Of a DNA stretch of 9,454 bases, positions 6,305-9,454 are shown piece by piece. This DNA comes from JAUXLW01 sp964195005 (GTDB taxonomy: Bacteria > Actinomycetota > Acidimicrobiia > Spongiisociales > SHLN01). The stretch lies in assembly GCA_964195005.1 (NCBI GenBank), contig CAXMOO010000103.1, positions 1 to 9,454 on the forward strand, in the 5' to 3' direction. The first letter of the stretch is position 1, and each line of letters begins with the position of its first letter. A model generated the notes under the pieces. It searched no databases. It was not told the DNA's origin and saw only the letters and a list, made by a program, of their open reading frames with translations. Made by a program: the position numbers and the translations under genes.

Positions 6305-7179
6305 GAGCCTCTTGGGTGGGACGTGACGTACACCTCGAGTAAATGCTGTGGAGTCACCCGGGTGTATACCTGTGTAGTGCTGATTGTAGCGTGACCGAGC
6401 AACTGTTGAACGGCTCTTAGGTCGGCCCCTCCCTCAACCATATGCGTCGCGGCCGAGTGGCGTAGAACATGGGGAGACACTCGATCTGGCGCAATCCCGG
6501 CCGCCACAGCCGCTTTACGGACCATAGACCAGATGGCCTGACGGCTCAGCCGACCGCCCCGCGAGTTGAGGAACAACGCCCCCGGGTCGTGACCGGCCCG
6601 GCGCCAGGCCAGGCGGTCGGGAAGGAAGTCGCCGATGGCATTTACGGCCGCAGCCCCGAGGGGCACTAGTCGCTGTTTGGAGCCCTTGCCGGTGAGAACG
6701 GCGGTCGCCGACTCCAGATCGACCTGGTCAAGATCAATGTCAACCGCTTCGCTAACGCGGGCCCCGGTGGCGTAGAGAAACTCGAGCAGGGCCCGGTCCC
6801 GCCGCCCGCCGGGCAAGGAAGTGTCCGGAGTTTCGATTAGCTCCAACACCTCATGGACTGGCAAGGCCTTGGGCAAAGACCGGGGCCGACGGGGACCAAC
6901 GATCAGCGCGGTCGGATCCTCATCCGCCAAACCCTCACCCACCCGAAATCGATGCAGGCCCCGAACCGCGGCCGTCTTGCGAGCAACCGAACTGGACGCC
7001 AGGCCCCGTTCATGGAGGGACTTCACGAACGCTGCTACGCGATCTGGCTTGGGCTGCTTGCCGTCCAGGAAATCCAGGTACTGACTCAGGTCCCGGCGAT
7101 AGGCGGACACCGTGTTGCGGGACAGTCCCCGTTCACTTACCAGGGCAGCCAGATACTCCTCGACGTCTTCCGCCAGCAT
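6301..7179 (-). CDS. xerD: Tyrosine recombinase XerD
   Basis: Site-specific recombinase that, with XerC in most bacteria, resolves chromosome dimers at dif; it acts in the cytoplasm at the division site. The 292-residue product has the N-terminal SAM-like core-binding domain (about 1-88, VEEYLAALVSERGLSRNTV at 6-24) and the catalytic domain with the full active-site set: Arg141 (ATGARVSE), Lys165 (TGKGSKQR), His237 and Arg240 (HVLRHSAATH), His263 (LLGHATISTT) and nucleophile Tyr272 (QVYTRV). Length is close to E. coli XerD (298). The ATG lies two bases after the ald stop, and there is no near Shine-Dalgarno, so translation probably follows ald. XerD rather than XerC or an integrase is inferred from its length, its DMV-free housekeeping context and its place near pyrG and scpAB, as in Mycobacterium. 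No phage genes or attachment sites are seen beside it. Confidence 0.92.
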   Translation of the reverse strand: MLAEDVEEYLAALVSERGLSRNTVSAYRRDLSQYLDFLDGKQPKPDRVAAFVKSLHERGLASSSVARKTAAVRGLHRFRVGEGLADEDPTALIVGPRRPRSLPKALPVHEVLELIETPDTSLPGGRRDRALLEFLYATGARVSEAVDIDLDQVDLESATAVLTGKGSKQRLVPLGAAAVNAIGDFLPDRLAWRRAGHDPGALFLNSRGGRLSRQAIWSMVRKAAVAAGIAPDRVSPHVLRHSAATHMVEGGADLRAVQQLLGHATISTTQVYTRVTPQHLLEVYVTSHPRGS

Positions 7180-7181
7180 CG

Positions 7182-8300
7182 TCAGACGCCGAGTACCTCG
7201 GCTACCGAGCGTGCCTCCAGTCCCAGACTCTCGGCGACGGCGGGATAGACCACCTCACCTCCGGCAACGTTGATACCCGCCCGCAGCGATGGGTGTTGAG
7301 CCACCGCATCAGCCAACCCCATATCGGCAATCAGCAGCACGTAAGGGAGCGTGGCATTCGTGAGTCCATAGGTGGAAGTGTGGGGCACCGCCCCGGGAAT
7401 GTTGGTAACCGCATAGTGGACGACACCGTGATGCTCGTAGACCGGATCGTCGTGCGAGGTAGGACGGCTTGTTTCGAAGCAGCCTCCCTGATCGATTGAG
7501 ATGTCAACGACCACCGATCCCGGCCTCATGCTGGCAATCATCTCTTCGCTGACGAGCTTGGGCGCACTGGCACCTGGAATCAGAGCAGCACCCACCAGCA
7601 GGTCGGCATCGACTACTTGCTCCTCCAGCGTCAAGCGATTCGACGCCAGGGTCATCACGTGCCCTCTATACAGCGAATCAAGATGGCGGAGCTTGGCCGG
7701 GTTTCTATCGAGGGCGACGACCCGGGCTTGCAATCCCACCGCGATCACGGCCGCGTTGGCCCCCGCCATGCCGGCACCAACAATGACCACCTTGGCGGGC
7801 ATAACTCCAGGAATCCCCCCGAGCAGAATTCCCCGACCCCCCTCGGCCTTCTCCAGGAAGTAAGCCCCGACCTGAACCGCCATGCGCCCGGCAATCTCGG
7901 ACATTGGCGCCAGAAGCGGCAGCGAGCCATCGTCCGACTCAACAGTTTCGTAGGCGATCCCGACCGCACCACTGTCCCGCAGCGACACGGCCAGCTCCCG
8001 GTCGGCTGCCAGGTGCAGATAGGTGAAGAGGATCTGGTCCCGGCGCAACATCGCCACCTCGCCGGGCTGCGGCTCTTTGACCTTGAGAATCAATTCGGCG
8101 TCTGCGAAGACATCCTCTGCCGAGTCGACGATCTTGGCGCCCTGAGCCTGGTAGGCCTCGTCGCTATGCCCGCTACCTTGGCCGGCTCCGGCCTCGATGA
8201 GGAGCGTGTGACCGTGCTCAACCACTTCCCGAGCTCCGGCGGGAGTCAAAGCCACTCTGTATTCGTGGGTCTTTATTTCGCCTGGGATGCCAACTATCAC
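7182..8300 (-). CDS. ald: Alanine dehydrogenase
   Basis: NAD-dependent enzyme that interconverts L-alanine with pyruvate and ammonium; homologues can also reduce glyoxylate to glycine. I chose the GTG at 8300, five bases after a GGAGG; a longer reading from 8393 would add 31 residues lying partly inside pyrG. The 372-residue product starts MIVGIPGEIKTHEYRVALTP, as expected, against 371 for the M. tuberculosis enzyme. Key residues fall at the same numbers as there: Arg15, Lys75 (KVKEP), His96 (TYLHLAA), NAD-site Asp198 (VVALDRN) and catalytic Asp270 (VVDISIDQGG). The Rossmann fingerprint is VIVGAGMAGANAA at 172-184. The C-terminal HTSTYGLTNATLPY motif is intact. It lies 58 nt after pyrG and 2 nt before xerD. 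In Mycobacterium the pyrG-xerD interval holds a NUDIX gene, so ald here is a difference in gene order. Confidence 0.97.
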   Translation of the reverse strand: MIVGIPGEIKTHEYRVALTPAGAREVVEHGHTLLIEAGAGQGSGHSDEAYQAQGAKIVDSAEDVFADAELILKVKEPQPGEVAMLRRDQILFTYLHLAADRELAVSLRDSGAVGIAYETVESDDGSLPLLAPMSEIAGRMAVQVGAYFLEKAEGGRGILLGGIPGVMPAKVVIVGAGMAGANAAVIAVGLQARVVALDRNPAKLRHLDSLYRGHVMTLASNRLTLEEQVVDADLLVGAALIPGASAPKLVSEEMIASMRPGSVVVDISIDQGGCFETSRPTSHDDPVYEHHGVVHYAVTNIPGAVPHTSTYGLTNATLPYVLLIADMGLADAVAQHPSLRAGINVAGGEVVYPAVAESLGLEARSVAEVLGV

Positions 8301-8305
8301 AGCAA

Positions 8306-8310
8306 CCTCC
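8306..8310 (-). promoter_or_regulatory. Shine-Dalgarno deciding the ald GTG start
   Basis: A perfect GGAGG lies five bases before GTG 8300 on the minus strand. It is the strongest ribosome binding site in the window. Together with the conserved N-terminus beginning IVGIPGEIK it fixes the ald start and rules out the longer frame beginning at 8393. Confidence 0.8.
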
Positions 8311-8358
8311 GGGCCACAGGGTACAGGCCGATTAGCTTCTTGGCCTTTCCGAAGGCGG

Positions 8359-9454
8359 CTATTGGTTGACTCGAGATACCTCGGTTGCCGCAATGGTCGA
8401 TTCGGCCTGGCGACGCCTGTATTCGAGTGCCGCGGCCAGGAACCCGACGAACAAGGGGTGAGGATCGGTGGGACGCGACTTCAGCTCGGGATGGAACTGC
8501 GAGGCCACGAAGAACGGATGCTCCGGTAATTCGATTATCTCCACCAGATGGTCGTCGGGTGAGGTGCCGGACAGAGCCATGCCGGCCGCCTCGAGATCGG
8601 CCCGATAGTGGTTGTTGACTTCGTAGCGATGGCGATGGCGCTCGTAGACCAGCTCTTCGCCGTATAACTTCCGAGCGAGAGAGCCCTCCGCCAGCTTGGC
8701 CGCATAGAGGCCAAGCCGCATGGTGCCACCCTTGTCCTCAACATCCTGCTGTCCGTCCATGAGGTCGATGACCGGATGCGGAGTCGCAGGAGCAAACTCC
8801 GAGCTATTCGCCTCAGCGAGGCCAAGTCGGGCTCTGGAAAACTCGATCACCGCACACTGGAGCCCGAGGCACAGACCCAGGAAAGGAACCCCGTCCTCCC
8901 GGGCATGGCGGGTCGCTTCGATCTTTCCCTCTATCCCGCGTACTCCGAACCCGCCAGGAACCAGGATCCCGTCGACTCCCTCCAGGTAGCTCTCTGCCAG
9001 CAAACCGTCCATGTCGTCGCTTGGAATCCAGCGCAGATTCAAGCTGGCGCTATTGGCAACTGCACCGTGTTTGAGCGCTTCCACCACCGATAGGTAGGCG
9101 TCTGGTAAATCAACGTATTTACCGACAAGCCCGATTGTCAGCGGTTCGGTGGCATCGCGAATCCCTGCCAGCATTTCTTCCCAGGCAGACATATCGGGTT
9201 CGGGCACGTCGAGGCTCAAAGCGTCGCAAATCACACCGTCCAGGCCACCATCTCGCAACACCATCGGCACCTCATAGATGTTCTCGGCGTCGGGGCAGCT
9301 CACCACAGCCGAAGGGTCAACGTCGCAGAACAGGCTGATCTTGCGGCGTACGGCCTCGTCGATCGGCCGATCCGAGCGAACGACGATCGCATCAGGAAGG
9401 ATTCCGTGGCTCCTCAGCTCGGCTACCGAATGCTGGGTGGGCTTGGTCTTCAAC
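8359..9454 (-). CDS. pyrG: CTP synthase, partial (N-terminus beyond window)
   Basis: Makes CTP from UTP, ATP and glutamine, the last step of pyrimidine nucleotide synthesis. About 364 C-terminal residues are in the window; roughly 185 N-terminal residues of a usual 545-residue protein, including most of the ATP-binding amidoligase part, lie to the right. The first visible codons (LKTKPTQHSVAELRSHGI) are a conserved internal stretch, so the TTG at 9453 is an internal leucine and not a start. The glutamine amidotransferase domain is complete: oxyanion-strand GGFGVRGIEGKI near 167-178, nucleophile Cys195 in GLCLGLQ, and His321/Glu323 in SQFHPELKSRP (numbers counted from the first leucine in the window). 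The stop is TAG at 8361. It supplies CTP in the same nucleotide pool that the cytidylate kinase half of the fusion further along feeds by making CDP. Confidence 0.97.
   Translation of the reverse strand, partial: LKTKPTQHSVAELRSHGILPDAIVVRSDRPIDEAVRRKISLFCDVDPSAVVSCPDAENIYEVPMVLRDGGLDGVICDALSLDVPEPDMSAWEEMLAGIRDATEPLTIGLVGKYVDLPDAYLSVVEALKHGAVANSASLNLRWIPSDDMDGLLAESYLEGVDGILVPGGFGVRGIEGKIEATRHAREDGVPFLGLCLGLQCAVIEFSRARLGLAEANSSEFAPATPHPVIDLMDGQQDVEDKGGTMRLGLYAAKLAEGSLARKLYGEELVYERHRHRYEVNNHYRADLEAAGMALSGTSPDDHLVEIIELPEHPFFVASQFHPELKSRPTDPHPLFVGFLAAALEYRRRQAESTIAATEVSRVNQ

Noticed and set aside
6301..7179. XerD-like recombinase as a sign of an integrated element
   Set aside because: It has housekeeping length, sits in a conserved actinobacterial neighbourhood, is coupled to its neighbours, and no attachment repeats, tRNA or phage genes are near.
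8343..8356. Small hairpin just after the pyrG stop (5-bp GCCTT/AAGGC stem) as a terminator
   Set aside because: The stem is short and no T tract follows on the minus strand, so it does not look like an intrinsic terminator; ald could be read through from pyrG.
7617..8369. A 250-codon plus-strand open frame opposite ald
   Set aside because: It is the shadow of the conserved alanine dehydrogenase gene and shows no domain or credible ribosome site.
8301..8393. 31-residue N-terminal extension of ald
   Set aside because: The added residues are not part of the family, run back into pyrG, and the GGAGG five bases before GTG 8300 marks the real start.

Overview
This GC-rich window carries eleven protein-coding genes, all on the minus strand, so transcription runs from high to low coordinates. 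Gene content and order (pyrG, ald, xerD, scpA, scpB, rluB, cmk), frequent GTG/TTG starts and the high GC content point to an actinobacterium. It is probably from a less-studied class (Acidimicrobiia-like) rather than Mycobacterium or Streptomyces; that placement is inference from gene order, not from a tree. I see no RNA gene, insertion sequence, CRISPR array, prophage or defence system.

The right block (9454 to 5954) holds the C-terminal two thirds of CTP synthase (pyrG, cut by the window edge), alanine dehydrogenase (ald), the tyrosine recombinase XerD and a small DksA/TraR-type zinc-finger protein. The ald-xerD gap is 2 nt and xerD overlaps the zinc-finger gene by an ATGA tetranucleotide. 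A 58-nt gap separates pyrG from ald.

A 173-nt gap (5781-5953) is the only sizeable non-coding stretch. It holds a GC-rich inverted repeat and a possible leaderless promoter.

The left block (5780 to 1) is a compact, mostly overlapping series: a site-2-type membrane metalloprotease, an HD-domain protein, the condensin accessory subunits ScpA and ScpB, the 23S rRNA pseudouridine synthase RluB, a single-chain AroA-Cmk fusion, and a TauE/SafE-family membrane transporter cut by the left edge. Every junction is between a 4-nt overlap and a 10-nt gap, so one polycistronic message with translational coupling is likely. It joins chromosome segregation (ScpA/ScpB), ribosome maturation (RluB), and aromatic amino acid and pyrimidine nucleotide synthesis (AroA, Cmk).

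The most notable points are the rluB 5' end, where conserved S4-domain codons are present but no ATG/GTG/TTG precedes them and a good Shine-Dalgarno leads to a GTA codon; the near linker-less AroA-Cmk fusion read from a TTG start; and the leaderless-looking start of the protease. This is an ordinary housekeeping region and I found no new multi-gene system in it.
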